Notes: generated by a model not told the origin, from the sequence alone. A stretch of DNA of 64,000 nt from Frigidibacter sp. (GCF_030695035.1 NZ_JAUYTT010000008.1:620001-684000), one strand, 5' to 3'. Positions 32,049 to 43,740 are shown, counted from the first letter of the stretch. Numbers and translations: made by a program.

Positions 32049-32220
32049 GGCACCTGCTTCTGCGGCGCCCGGCGGTCCTGTGGACCCTCCCCGGGCAGGT
32101 GGCGCGGTTGTAGGCGGCTGCCGATGGATTTGCAACCGCGACGCATCGCGCAGCCGGCGGCCGGCTTGGTTGACACGCGGCCCGGTTGTGCTAGCGTTAA
32201 AGCGTTCAGCCTTGGGTAAG

Positions 32221-32397
32221 TCATTGAGTATCAGGCATAAGAAGCAGGTCGACCCGCGCGCCGTCGATGACGACTTTTCCGGCATGTTCGAAATTCACCG
32301 TAATCTTGTCGCCGATCCGCGACTGAACCTGCCCCAGCCCCCAGTCCGGCTGGCCCGGATGGCGCACCAGCATTCCGGGTTCGAGGATCGCGTTCAT
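32221..32397 (-). CDS. DUF3553 domain protein, 58 aa
   Basis: MNAILEPGMLVRHPGQPDWGLGQVQSRIGDKITVNFEHAGKVVIDG. Confidence 0.88.
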   Translation of the reverse strand: MNAILEPGMLVRHPGQPDWGLGQVQSRIGDKITVNFEHAGKVVIDGARVDLLLMPDTQ

Positions 32398-32431
32398 CGG
32401 GGCCGTCCTTCCATGTTTGCCGGAAACCGCC

Positions 32432-33031
32432 ATGTCGCATGACGGACCCGACCTGACCGCGCTGCTTGGCTCGCGGATCTGCCATGACCTTATCAGCCCG
32501 CTGGGGGCAATCGGCAACGGGGTAGAACTGCTGGCGATGTCGGGCACGGCGGCGGGGCCTGAGATGGCGCTTATCGCGGAGAGTGTGGCCAGTGCCAAGG
32601 CACGGATCCGGTTCTTCCGCATCGCCTTTGGCGCGGCGGCGCCCGATCAGCGGCTGGGCCGGCCCGAGATTCTGGCGGTGATTGCCGACATGACGCGAGG
32701 CGGCAAGCTGGCGATCGACTGGCAGCCCGAGGGCGATCAGGCGCGGCGCGAGGTGAAGCTGGCCTTCCTGGGGCTGCAATGCCTGGAAAGCGCGCTACCC
32801 TGGGGAGGGCGGGTCACGGTGCAGCGGCAGGGCCCGGGCTGGCTGCTGCGGGCCGAGGCGCAGCGGGTGAAGGTGGACGCGGCGCCTTGGGCGGTCCTGG
32901 CAGGTCTGGGCGACCCGGCCGAGGTGAGTGCAGCGCAGGTGCATTTTGCGCTGATGCCGGTCGAGGCTGCCCGGCAGGCGCGCAAGGTGCAGGCCGATCT
33001 GGGCGAGACCGGGATCAGCCTGCGGTTCTAG
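32432..33031 (+). CDS. chpT: Histidine phosphotransferase ChpT
   Basis: LTALLGSRICHDLISPLGAIGNGVELL phospho-His site and overall ChpT-like architecture. Confidence 0.87.
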   Translation: MSHDGPDLTALLGSRICHDLISPLGAIGNGVELLAMSGTAAGPEMALIAESVASAKARIRFFRIAFGAAAPDQRLGRPEILAVIADMTRGGKLAIDWQPEGDQARREVKLAFLGLQCLESALPWGGRVTVQRQGPGWLLRAEAQRVKVDAAPWAVLAGLGDPAEVSAAQVHFALMPVEAARQARKVQADLGETGISLRF

Positions 33032-33040
33032 GCGCCCTGC

Positions 33041-34297
33041 CTATGCGCGAATGGTGCCGTCCCCAACCACCAGATATTTGAAACTGGTCAGCTGTTCGGC
33101 CCCGACCGGCCCGCGCGCATGCAGCTTGCCGGTGGCAATGCCGATTTCCGCGCCCATGCCGAACTCGCCGCCATCGGCGAACTGGGTGGAGGCATTGCGG
33201 ATCAGGATCGCCGAATCGAGCCGCTGGAAGAAGCGCTCGGCGGCGGCGTCATTCTCGGTCAGGATCGCTTCGGTATGCTGGCTGCCATAATGGCGGATAT
33301 GGGCAATGGCGGCATCGACCCCGTCCACCAGTTTCACCGCGATGATCTTGTCGAGAAACTCGCGGCCGAAATCCTCGGGCACTGCCTTCACCGTGCCCGG
33401 GATCTTGGCCAGCTCGCCCTCGGCCCGCACCTCGACACCGGCGGCCAGCAGATCCTCGATCAGCACAGCGCCATGCTTCGTGTAGAACTGCCAGTCGATC
33501 AGCAGGCATTCGGCAGCGCCGCAGACGCCGGTGCGGCGGGTCTTGGCGTTCAGCACCACGCGGCGGGCTTTCTCGAGATCGGCGTCCCTGTCGGCATAGA
33601 CATGACAGATGCCTTCGAGATGCGCGAAGACCGGCACCCGCGCCTCGGCCTGCACGAGGCCGACAAGGCCCTTGCCGCCGCGGGGCACGATCACGTCGAT
33701 ATGCTGGACCATGCGCAGCATTTCGGTCACCGCGGCGCGATCACGGGTGGGGACCAGCTGGATCGCGGCCTCGGGCAGGCCGGCCTGACGCAGCCCCTCC
33801 ACCAGACAGGCATGGATGGCGGCGCTGGAATGGAAGCTCTCCGACCCGCCGCGCAGGATCACCGCATTGCCGGATTTGAGGCATAGCGCCCCGGCATCGG
33901 CGGTGACATTGGGGCGGCTTTCATAGATCACGCCGATCACGCCGATGGGCGTGCGCACGCGGCGGATGTTGATGCCGGAGGGCATGGTCCAGTCGGCGAT
34001 CACCTCGCCCACCGGGTCGCGCTGTTCGGCGACCGAGCGCAAGCCGTCGACCATGCCGCGGATCCGGCTTTCCGTCAGTTCCAGCCGGTCGATCATCGCG
34101 GGCGAGAGGCCCTTTTCGTCGGCAAAGACCAGATCCTCGGCATTGGCATCGAGGATCTGCTGGCGGCGGGCCCAGACCTCCTGCGCGGCACCGATCAGCG
34201 CGGCATGTTTGCGCTCTGCCGAGGCCGTTGCCAGCTCGACAGCGGCGGCGCGGGCAGCGCGGCCGATCCCGTCCATCGTGGCGGCAATGCTGTCCAT
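33041..34297 (-). CDS. proA: Gamma-glutamyl phosphate reductase
   Basis: [58 protein letters not shown]. Confidence 0.96.
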   Translation of the reverse strand: MDSIAATMDGIGRAARAAAVELATASAERKHAALIGAAQEVWARRQQILDANAEDLVFADEKGLSPAMIDRLELTESRIRGMVDGLRSVAEQRDPVGEVIADWTMPSGINIRRVRTPIGVIGVIYESRPNVTADAGALCLKSGNAVILRGGSESFHSSAAIHACLVEGLRQAGLPEAAIQLVPTRDRAAVTEMLRMVQHIDVIVPRGGKGLVGLVQAEARVPVFAHLEGICHVYADRDADLEKARRVVLNAKTRRTGVCGAAECLLIDWQFYTKHGAVLIEDLLAAGVEVRAEGELAKIPGTVKAVPEDFGREFLDKIIAVKLVDGVDAAIAHIRHYGSQHTEAILTENDAAAERFFQRLDSAILIRNASTQFADGGEFGMGAEIGIATGKLHARGPVGAEQLTSFKYLVVGDGTIRA

Positions 34298-34364
34298 GTC
34301 CTTCACCTGACCCTCCCTTGGCAGAAACCCAATTTGTGCCTGCGGCACGGCAGTTACAAGCCGC

Positions 34365-36520
<2,156 letters not shown>

Positions 36521-36604
36521 TCAGCTTTCAGGTAAGGTCGGGAACAGGCGATAGACCCGTTGCGCGCGGGGATCAAGCGTTGCGGGGGGGTGAGAGGGGG
36601 GAAA

Positions 36605-36676
36605 GGGGGGCCGTCTGCCCCCATCTTGGCGCGTGCCGCGCCAATTCACCCCCCGAGGATATTTGCAAAAAAGCAG
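36605..36676 (+). repeat. Copy 2 of the structured repeat: two hairpins plus CCCCCCGAGGATATTTGCAAAAAAGCAG
   Basis: GGGGGGC-CGTCT-GCCCCC, TTGGCGCG-TGC-CGCGCCAA, then the conserved motif. Confidence 0.75.
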
Positions 36677-36700
36677 AGCAGAGGGGCGCTGCTGCCGCAT

Positions 36701-36765
36701 CTGCTTTTTTCCAAATATCCTGCGGGGGGAGCCCGAAGGGCGTGGGGGGCGCAAAGCCCCCCTTC
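36701..36765 (-). repeat. Copy 3 of the structured repeat, inverted relative to copy 2
   Basis: CTGCTTTTTTCCAAATATCCTGCGGGGGG, then AGCCCGAAGGGC and GGGGGGC-GCAAA-GCCCCCC hairpins. Confidence 0.75.
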
Positions 36766-36770
36766 TTCGG

Positions 36771-37340
36771 TCAGCCCATCTTGCGCAGATAGGTCCAGGT
36801 CGGCACCCTTGCGCCGCGGGCGACGGACCAGCTTTCGGCATCCCCCAGATAGGCGAAGCCGCAATTGGACAGGACGCGCGCAGAGACCGGGGCATCCTGG
36901 AACACCTCGGCGAAGAGGGTGCGCGAGCGGTGCGGGTTGGCCGCGACGAGGGCCGCGACGGCCTCTGACGCGAAGCCGGTGTTCCAGAAGGCGGGCGCGA
37001 CCCAGAAGCCGACCTCGGACTGGTCCCGCTCCATATGCGTCAGCGAGACCAGACCTAGCACTTCGGCAAGGCCATGGGCCGAGCCGTCAAGCGCCCAGAC
37101 ATCCTCATGCACCGCGCCCGCTGCCGGGGTGCCGGTGACGCGGGCAATGAACGCCTCTGTCGCGCCGGGGGGCAGCGGATGCGGGATCGCGCGGGTGCCT
37201 TCGGCAACCCGGCGGTCGGCGGTGTACATCGAGATGAGGCCGGCATCGGACCTCCGCAGCGGGCGCAGCACGAAGCGCTCCGCCGGGATCACCTGCGGGG
37301 CGGTCTGTTGCGGGCGGGTGTCCAGCGGCGCGGCGGTCAT
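36771..37340 (-). CDS. GNAT family N-acetyltransferase
   Basis: RFVLRPLRRSDAGLISMYTADRRVAEGTRAIPHPLPPG...GFWVAPAFWNTGFASEAVAALV. Confidence 0.88.
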   Translation of the reverse strand: MTAAPLDTRPQQTAPQVIPAERFVLRPLRRSDAGLISMYTADRRVAEGTRAIPHPLPPGATEAFIARVTGTPAAGAVHEDVWALDGSAHGLAEVLGLVSLTHMERDQSEVGFWVAPAFWNTGFASEAVAALVAANPHRSRTLFAEVFQDAPVSARVLSNCGFAYLGDAESWSVARGARVPTWTYLRKMG

Positions 37341-37531
37341 GGCTGCGGTCCGCGCAACAGGCCGACGAGGCCCTGCACGACGCCAAGCGCGAAGGGGCCG
37401 CCCTGCATCGGGGCGGCGAGGCGCAGCTGCGGGCGCGGCGCGCGGCGCACGGGACGGTCCTGCACCGGGACATGCGGCGCGAGGGTCTGGCCAAGCGCGA
37501 CACGGGTGAAAGTCTCTGCAATCATGCCCAT
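37337..37531 (-). CDS. Small hypothetical protein (64 aa) between rpmA and the acetyltransferase gene
   Basis: ORF overlaps the next gene by 4 nt in the same direction; no family recognised. Confidence 0.45.
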   Translation of the reverse strand: MGMIAETFTRVALGQTLAPHVPVQDRPVRRAPRPQLRLAAPMQGGPFALGVVQGLVGLLRGPQP

Positions 37532-37559
37532 GACATTGGGCCTTTCCTGAAACGAAGAA

Positions 37560-37588
37560 GGGGGACCGGCCCTGCCGGCCGATCCCCC
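37560..37588 (-). terminator. Terminator-like hairpin downstream of rpmA
   Basis: GGGGGA/TCCCCC-based stem; T-rich tract on the minus-strand 3' side. Confidence 0.6.
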
Positions 37589-37616
37589 TTTACACCTGAG
37601 ATTGTAAAGGTTCGGC

Positions 37617-37886
37617 TTACTCGGCCGCCTTCGCAGCCGGAAGGACCGAGATGAAGGTGCGCCCCTTGAGGCCCTTCTTGAACGTCACATGACCCTCGAC
37701 CACGGCAAACAGCGTGTGATCGCGGCCCATGCCCACGCCCTCGCCCGGCCACCAGGTGGTGCCGCGCTGACGGGCGATGATCATGCCGGGGATCGCAGCC
37801 TGACCGCCGAAGAGTTTCACGCCGAGGCGACGCCCTGCGGAATCGCGACCGTTGCGCGATGAGCCGCCTGCTTTCTTGTGTGCCAT
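37617..37886 (-). CDS. rpmA: 50S ribosomal protein L27
   Basis: [29 protein letters not shown]. Confidence 0.98.
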   Translation of the reverse strand: MAHKKAGGSSRNGRDSAGRRLGVKLFGGQAAIPGMIIARQRGTTWWPGEGVGMGRDHTLFAVVEGHVTFKKGLKGRTFISVLPAAKAAE

Positions 37887-37892
37887 GGGGGA

Positions 37893-38348
37893 TTACTCCT
37901 GTGCTTCAGCGGCTTTTTTGGCGCGCTTCGGTTTGGCGGGGGCGGCTTCGGCCGCGGCGGGGGCTTCGGCGACATCGGCAGCCGGCACCTTGGTGCGCGC
38001 ACCGACAGCAGCCATCACGCCCGAGGCATCGGCGCCATCGGCGAGGATGTTGGTGACGCGCAGCAGCGTCAGCGTCTGGCGGTGGCCACGGGTCCGCTGC
38101 GAGGAGTGCTTGCGGCGGCGCTTGTGGAAGGTGATGACCTTGTCGGCCTTGATCTCGTCGATCACATCGGCCTGCACGGCGGCACCGGCCACGAAGGGCA
38201 GGCCGAGGGTCAGCGTATCGCCACCCAGCATCAGGATGTCGTTGAACTGGACTTTATCGCCAGCATTGGCCGCAAGCCGTTCCACGCGGAGCACATCGCC
38301 CGCCTGAACCTTGTACTGCTTGCCGCCGGTCTTGAGGACCGCGAACAT
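37893..38348 (-). CDS. rplU: 50S ribosomal protein L21 with Ala/Lys-rich C-terminal extension
   Basis: MFAVLKTGGKQYKVQAGDVLRVERL..., KRRRKHSSQRTRGHRQTLTLLRVTNI. Confidence 0.97.
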   Translation of the reverse strand: MFAVLKTGGKQYKVQAGDVLRVERLAANAGDKVQFNDILMLGGDTLTLGLPFVAGAAVQADVIDEIKADKVITFHKRRRKHSSQRTRGHRQTLTLLRVTNILADGADASGVMAAVGARTKVPAADVAEAPAAAEAAPAKPKRAKKAAEAQE

Positions 38349-38579
38349 GGGTATTCCTTCATGTCATCCGCGTCCTGCGGCCCCCGGTTCCGGGAGTTCA
38401 TGGCGGGGAAGCCCCGCCGCCTTCGGACAGCGCGCCCCCTTGCGGGGCGTCATTTCGTAAGGTGGTATCGTCAATTCACGCCCGGGCCGGTCCATCAGGG
38501 CCTGCCGGGATGCGGGCTTATCCATGATCGGTCTGGCAAAGTCAAGCGCAGGACGGGTCTGTCCGGGCCTGATTATGGG

Positions 38580-39479
38580 TCAGATATCCTGCCCCGCGAG
38601 GTAGCGCGCAGCGCCGAGGCCAAGCTCGTAGGAGACCTGCGCAAAGACTGCGTCGAAGCCGGCAAACAGCGCGCGGTTCAGCGCCTTGCCCGCCGCGCCT
38701 GCAGAGAAGTCGGTATAGGCCTGCAGCTCGTCATCGCTCATCGGGTCATAGGCGAGCGCGAGGTAGGCGTAGAGCCAGTCGCGGGTCTCGGTCCGGATCG
38801 CGTCTTCCTGCGACCAGACATCGGCCAGGAGCTGCGCCTCGCTGGTTTCCTGCGGCAGGCCGCCGCCGTCGATCATGCCTCGGTAGAAGGCGAGGTTGGC
38901 GTTGAGCCCGCCAAGCACGTTCGCCTCGATCAGGTCGCCCGCCTCGGCAAACTCCTCGATCGCCAGCAGACGCGGAGACTCGGTTGCCAGCATCTCCTCC
39001 AGCTGCTGGTCCGCCGCCTCCTCGACCCCGGGGTCCAGCAGCGCGCGGCGGGCGGCGATCTCCAGCTCGACCGCGCGGGCGCCGGTGCCCTCTTCGAAGA
39101 AGGCCCACATTGCGGCAGTTTCGGTGCCTTCCAGTTCGGCGGCAAAGACCTCGGTGAAGACCGGCATCAGCCGGTCCGGGGCATAGATCTGCTCGACCGT
39201 GCGCGTCCACTCGGCGCCGCCCTGCCCCGGGAACATGTCCGCCTGCAGATCCTCGCCATACGCCACGCCCTCGTCTTGCATAATCTCCAGCAGCACCGGC
39301 AGCTGCAGGATCTCGGTCAGCTGCGCGGCCTCGGCAGATTGCGCAGGCGCACCATTTTGCGCAGGGGCCGGCGGCTCTTGCGCGAAGGCGGGGGCGAGCC
39401 CGGCCAGCGCGAGGCTGGCCACAAGCAGGACAGGCGTCGCGGCGCGGCGCAGGGGATGGAGGGCGTGGTGCATCGGCAT
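38580..39479 (-). CDS. DUF2059 domain-containing secreted protein
   Basis: Signal peptide (PVLLVASLALAGLAPAFAQ) and two DUF2059-like segments. Confidence 0.78.
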   Translation of the reverse strand: MPMHHALHPLRRAATPVLLVASLALAGLAPAFAQEPPAPAQNGAPAQSAEAAQLTEILQLPVLLEIMQDEGVAYGEDLQADMFPGQGGAEWTRTVEQIYAPDRLMPVFTEVFAAELEGTETAAMWAFFEEGTGARAVELEIAARRALLDPGVEEAADQQLEEMLATESPRLLAIEEFAEAGDLIEANVLGGLNANLAFYRGMIDGGGLPQETSEAQLLADVWSQEDAIRTETRDWLYAYLALAYDPMSDDELQAYTDFSAGAAGKALNRALFAGFDAVFAQVSYELGLGAARYLAGQDI

Positions 39480-39808
39480 GGGGTCCTTCCGGGGCGGGTC
39501 CGGGGTTATGCTGCCAGTGGTATCCGCCGCAGCCCGGAATGCAAGCCGCCCTGCCCCCATGGCCCGCGCACGCCGGGGAACAGTGTCGTGAGGGGGGATG
39601 GGTCGTGAGCGGAGATGGCGGGGGCGCTCGGGGTTGTGATGACTTCCCTCCGCCAGTCCCGGCCCCCGCAGCCCAACCTGCGCCCTGCCCCGTACGGCCA
39701 AGGCACCCTTGCGCACCCCGCCACGAATTTCGGCGCCCATCCGCAAAATCCTGTTGCGGACCGCGCCCGAGACCGCTAAATCCCCGCTCCACGAAGACCC
39801 TGTGACGC

Positions 39809-39898
39809 GGAGAGGTGGCAGAGTGGTCGAATGCGGCGGTCTCGAAAACCGTTGTGGGTGAGAGCCCACCCAGGGTTCGAATCCCTGTCTCTCCGCCA
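39809..39898 (+). tRNA. tRNA-Ser (anticodon CGA), long variable arm, CCA encoded
   Basis: GGAGAGG...CTCGAAA anticodon loop...GGTTCGAATCC...TCTCTCCGCCA, 90 nt. Confidence 0.96.
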
Positions 39899-40079
39899 TT
39901 TCCCCAATGAGATTTATTGAACTCAATGAGTTGAAGTGAGCGACATTGGGTGGCTTGCATACCTGCATCTACACCTGAAAAGACTGCATCGGGCTACGGT
40001 TCGCCACGCCCCGGGGACATGATCCACCGCCAGCCGGAGCAGGGGCATCAGCCGCAGAGAACGCCGCAGAGTTGACTTT

Positions 40080-40098
40080 TGTATCACGCCATGATACA
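40080..40098 (+). promoter_or_regulatory. Operator palindrome over the -10 region of the higBA promoter
   Basis: TGTATCA-CGCCA-TGATACA; TTGACT (40072-40077) - 17 nt - TACATA (40095-40100). Confidence 0.65.
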
Positions 40099-40106
40099 TA
40101 CTGACC

Positions 40107-40388
40107 ATGATTGTAAGCACCAAGGGCAAGTTCGCCGGCGACGCCATCAATGACCGCTACGGAAAGGGATTCCCGCCCGATCTAGTCAAGCGCACCCGTG
40201 CGATGCTGTCGACGCTTCATGCGGCCACCGTGCTTGAAGACCTGCGGTTTCCTCCGGGGAACCACTTGGAGGAACTGAAAGGGGATCGGGCGGGGCAGCA
40301 TTCCGTCCGCATCAACCAGCAATGGCGTATCTGCTTCGTATGGACGGAAACCGGCCCGGCAGATGTCGAAATTTTGGACTACCATTAA
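40107..40388 (+). CDS. higB: HigB/RelE-superfamily toxin
   Basis: LRFPPGNHLEELKGDRAGQHSVRINQQWRICFVWTETGPADVEILDYH. Confidence 0.92.
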   Translation: MIVSTKGKFAGDAINDRYGKGFPPDLVKRTRAMLSTLHAATVLEDLRFPPGNHLEELKGDRAGQHSVRINQQWRICFVWTETGPADVEILDYH

Positions 40389-40394
40389 AGGGGA

Positions 40395-40691
40395 ATGCCG
40401 ATGATCACGCTTACCAATCCGTCGCACCCCGGCGAAGTGCTTGACGAACTGTTCTTGCAGCCGCTCGGCATGAGCGCAGGCGCGCTGGCGAAGCGGCTGG
40501 ATGTTCCGCGCACCCGGATTGAACGGCTCGTGAAGGGGGAAACCGCACTGTCCGCCGATACAGCGCTGCGCCTCTCCGCGCTGTTCGGGAACACGGCTGA
40601 ATTCTGGATGAACCTGCAACGCGCCTATGATCTGGCAAAAGCGCGCGAACATGTCGACGTGTCCACAATTGAGCCGATGCACGCAGCCTAG
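40395..40691 (+). CDS. higA: HigA family antitoxin (XRE HTH)
   Basis: HPGEVLDELFLQPLGMSAGALAKRLDVPRTRIERLVKGETALSADTALRLSALFGNTAEFWMNLQRAYDL. Confidence 0.94.
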   Translation: MPMITLTNPSHPGEVLDELFLQPLGMSAGALAKRLDVPRTRIERLVKGETALSADTALRLSALFGNTAEFWMNLQRAYDLAKAREHVDVSTIEPMHAA

Positions 40692-40748
40692 GCTCAGGGC
40701 TCATGCTTCATGAGCTGGGGCGGCAAGATAAGCATCCCCCAATACAAA

Positions 40749-40782
40749 ACCACCCCGGAGCGGGACGCGGCCCCGGGGTGGT
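40749..40782 (-). terminator. Rho-independent terminator downstream of cydX
   Basis: On the minus strand ACCACCCCGG...CCGGGGTGGT followed by TTTTGTATT. Confidence 0.75.
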
Positions 40783-40829
40783 CTCTGGCCCGCGCCTGCT
40801 GGGGCGCGGGATCCGGGGTCGCGCGGGGG

Positions 40830-40940
40830 TTATTCCCCGGCGATGATCTCTTGGTCTTCCTTCATCTCCAGCCACATCGCGTTGAGGGCGGCGAAGCCGG
40901 CGGCGAGGGGAAGGCCGAGGAGCCAGGCGAAATACCACAT
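40830..40940 (-). CDS. cydX: Cytochrome bd-I small subunit CydX/YbgT-like, 36 aa
   Basis: MWYFAWLLGLPLAAGFAALNAMWLEMKEDQEIIAGE translated directly (below the ORF-track size cutoff); immediately after cydB. Confidence 0.92.
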   Translation of the reverse strand: MWYFAWLLGLPLAAGFAALNAMWLEMKEDQEIIAGE

Positions 40941-40961
40941 GATGTCAGTCCTTTGTGTAGG

Positions 40962-42125
40962 TCAGTAGACGGAATGGGCGTTATCGGTGACGTCGGCCTC
41001 GGTGACCTTGCCCCACAGCACCCTGTAGACCCAGGCGGTGTAGATCAGGATCAGCGGCATGAAGATCGCCGTGCAGATCAGCATGACGAACAGCGTCAGG
41101 TGCGAGGACGAGCTGTTCCACACCGTCAGCGAGGATTGCGGGTCTGACGAGGAGGGCATGATGAACGGGAACATCGTCAGCCCGACCGAGGAGATCACGC
41201 CCAGGATCGCCATCTTCGAGAACAGCAGCGTCGAGACCTCGCGCCCCGCCCGCAGGCCGAGGAAGGTCAGCAACCCGCCGAGGATGCCCATCGCCGGGGC
41301 CACCACGATCCACGGGCGCTCGGCATAGGCGGTCAGCCAGCTGGCCGTCCGCTCCACCTGAAAATGCAGCGGGTTGGAGGGGCCGCCGGTGGCATAGTCG
41401 CCCGCGATGCGGAAGCCCTCGACCCCGTAGGCCAGCCAGACCCCGGCCAGCGCATAGGCCGCCACCGCCAGCAGCGCCGCGACAGAACCGATGGCGCGGG
41501 CGCGGGTCTGCACCGGGCCTTCCGCCTTCAGGGTCAGCCAGGCGGCGCCATGCATCACCAGCATCGCCAGCGACACCGCCCCCGCCAGCAGCGAGAACGG
41601 GTCCAGAAGGCCGATGAACTTCATGTACCACGCCCCTTCATAGATGGTGCGCAGGTCATCGGTGAAGTGGAAGGGCACGCCCTGGATCACATTGCCGACC
41701 GCGACGCCGAACAGCAGCGCAGGGATGGTCCCGCTGGCGAACAGCGCCCAGTCCCATGTCGCCCGCCAGCGCGGATAGTCGCGCTTGGAGCGGTATTTGA
41801 ACGCCACGGGCCGCACGATGAAGGCCGCGAGGATCACGAACATCGCAAGGTAGAAGCCCGAGAAGCTGACCGCATAGAGCGGCGGCCAGGCGGCGAAGAT
41901 CGCGCCGCCGCCGAGGATGAACCACACCTGGTTGCCCTCCCAGACCGGGCCGACGGTGTTGATGGCGATCCGGCGTTCGACATCGCTGCGCCCGACGAAG
42001 GGCAGCAGCGCGCCCACCCCCATGTCGAACCCGTCGGTCAGCGCAAAGCCGATCAGCAGCACGCCAAGCAGGCCCCACCAGATCATGCGCAGCAGCTCAT
42101 AGCTTAGAAGATCATGCAAGATCAT
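40962..42125 (-). CDS. cydB: Cytochrome bd ubiquinol oxidase subunit II
   Basis: MILHDLLSYELLRMIWWGLLGVLLIGFALTDGFDMGVGALLPFVGR. Confidence 0.97.
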   Translation of the reverse strand: MILHDLLSYELLRMIWWGLLGVLLIGFALTDGFDMGVGALLPFVGRSDVERRIAINTVGPVWEGNQVWFILGGGAIFAAWPPLYAVSFSGFYLAMFVILAAFIVRPVAFKYRSKRDYPRWRATWDWALFASGTIPALLFGVAVGNVIQGVPFHFTDDLRTIYEGAWYMKFIGLLDPFSLLAGAVSLAMLVMHGAAWLTLKAEGPVQTRARAIGSVAALLAVAAYALAGVWLAYGVEGFRIAGDYATGGPSNPLHFQVERTASWLTAYAERPWIVVAPAMGILGGLLTFLGLRAGREVSTLLFSKMAILGVISSVGLTMFPFIMPSSSDPQSSLTVWNSSSSHLTLFVMLICTAIFMPLILIYTAWVYRVLWGKVTEADVTDNAHSVY

Positions 42126-42129
42126 GATA

Positions 42130-43740
42130 TTACTCCGCCGGCGTGGCGATGGCGTCGGCATTGCGCCGACCGGCCAGCCGGTTCTGGTGACGTTTGACCC
42201 AGGCTTCGGTTTCCTCGACGTCCTGGAACGGGCCCTTGCGGATGTATTTCAGCATCAGCCCCATCTCGATGATGAAGAGCACGGTGTAGAACAGCACGAA
42301 CCCGGCCAGCGTGATCGACACCTCGGTCATCGACAGCGCCGAAACCGACATGGCGGTGGGCAGGATGCCGTCCACCGTCCAGGGCTGGCGGCCGAATTCG
42401 GCGACGAACCATCCCAGTTCGGCGGCGATCCAGGGGGCCGGGATCATCGCCACCGCCAGACGCAGCGACCAGCGCGGGAACTGCATCTGCCGGAACGAGG
42501 CGCGCCAGAAGAAATAGGTCATGGTGCCGATGAAGCCGAAGCCAAGCGCCACCATCAGGCGGAAGGCCCAGAACAGCGGCCAGACCTTCGGCACCGTATC
42601 GTTCGAGGCGGCGACGATCTGTTCCTCGGTCGCCATGCGCGGGTCATCGACATATTTGCGCAGCAGGAAGGCAAAGCCCAGGTCGGCGGAATGCTCTTCG
42701 AAGGTTGCCATCACCGCCGGGTCGGCGGCATCGCGCGCCTCGCGGATATGGATCAGAGCATCATAGGCGATGATCCCCGAGCGGATGCGGTCCTCTGCCG
42801 TGGCCACAAGCTCGGTGATGCCGGGGATTTCCGTCGTCAGCGAGCGGGTGCCGATCAGCCCCATCACGCCGGGGATGTGCAGCGCATATTTCGTCTCGCG
42901 CGCGTCCTGGTTCGGCAGGCCGAACAGGGTGAACGAGGCCGGCGCGGGTTCGGTGTGCCACATGCCTTCCATCGCGGCGAGCTTCATCTTCTGGCTGTGG
43001 GTGGCGGAATAGCCCGACTCGTCCCCCAGCAGCACCACCGAGAAGGCCGAGGCGAGACCGAAGGCCGCCGCCACGGTGATCGAGCGGCGCGACAGCTCGA
43101 TATGCCGGCCCTTCAGCAGATACCAGGCCGAGACGCCGATCACGAAGACCGAGGCGGTGACATAGCCGGCCGACACGGTGTGCACGAACTTGGCCTGCGC
43201 GACCTCGTTGAACAGCACCTCGAAGAAGTTCGTCATCTCCATCCGCATGGTCTGCGGGTTGAACTCGGCCCCGACCGGGTTCTGCATCCAGCCATTGGCG
43301 ATCAGGATCCACAGCGCCGAGAAGTTGGAGCCGATGGCGACCAGCCAGGTGACGATCAGGTGCGCCTGTTTGCTCAGCTTGTCCCAGCCGAAGAAGAACA
43401 GGCCGACGAAGGTGGCCTCGAGGAAGAAGGCCATCAGCCCCTCGATCGCCAGCGGCGCGCCGAAGATGTCGCCGACATAGTGGCTGTAGTAGCTCCAGTT
43501 CATGCCGAACTGGAACTCCATGGTGATGCCGGTCGCGACCCCCAGCACAAAGTTGATCCCGAACAGCGTGCCCCAGAACTTGGTCATCTGCCGCCAGATC
43601 GGGCGGTTGGTCATGACATAGACGGTTTCCATGATCGCCAGGATAATCGACAGACCCAGCGTCAGCGGCACGAAGAGGAAGTGATACATGGCGGTCATGG
43701 CAAATTGCAGCCGTGACAGCTCGACGATCCCGAATTCCAT
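42130..43740 (-). CDS. cydA: Cytochrome bd ubiquinol oxidase subunit I
   Basis: VELSRLQFAMTAMYHFLFVPLTLGLS; GRQPWTVDGILPTAMSVS. Confidence 0.97.
   Translation of the reverse strand: MEFGIVELSRLQFAMTAMYHFLFVPLTLGLSIILAIMETVYVMTNRPIWRQMTKFWGTLFGINFVLGVATGITMEFQFGMNWSYYSHYVGDIFGAPLAIEGLMAFFLEATFVGLFFFGWDKLSKQAHLIVTWLVAIGSNFSALWILIANGWMQNPVGAEFNPQTMRMEMTNFFEVLFNEVAQAKFVHTVSAGYVTASVFVIGVSAWYLLKGRHIELSRRSITVAAAFGLASAFSVVLLGDESGYSATHSQKMKLAAMEGMWHTEPAPASFTLFGLPNQDARETKYALHIPGVMGLIGTRSLTTEIPGITELVATAEDRIRSGIIAYDALIHIREARDAADPAVMATFEEHSADLGFAFLLRKYVDDPRMATEEQIVAASNDTVPKVWPLFWAFRLMVALGFGFIGTMTYFFWRASFRQMQFPRWSLRLAVAMIPAPWIAAELGWFVAEFGRQPWTVDGILPTAMSVSALSMTEVSITLAGFVLFYTVLFIIEMGLMLKYIRKGPFQDVEETEAWVKRHQNRLAGRRNADAIATPAE

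Noticed and set aside
39746-39968. ORF starts reading MAERQGFEPWVGSHPQRFSRPPHS and GGETGIRTLGGLSPTTVFETAAFDHSATSP
   Set aside because: Well-known false proteins translated from the antisense of tRNA-Ser. The real gene 38580-39479 starts later at its signal peptide.
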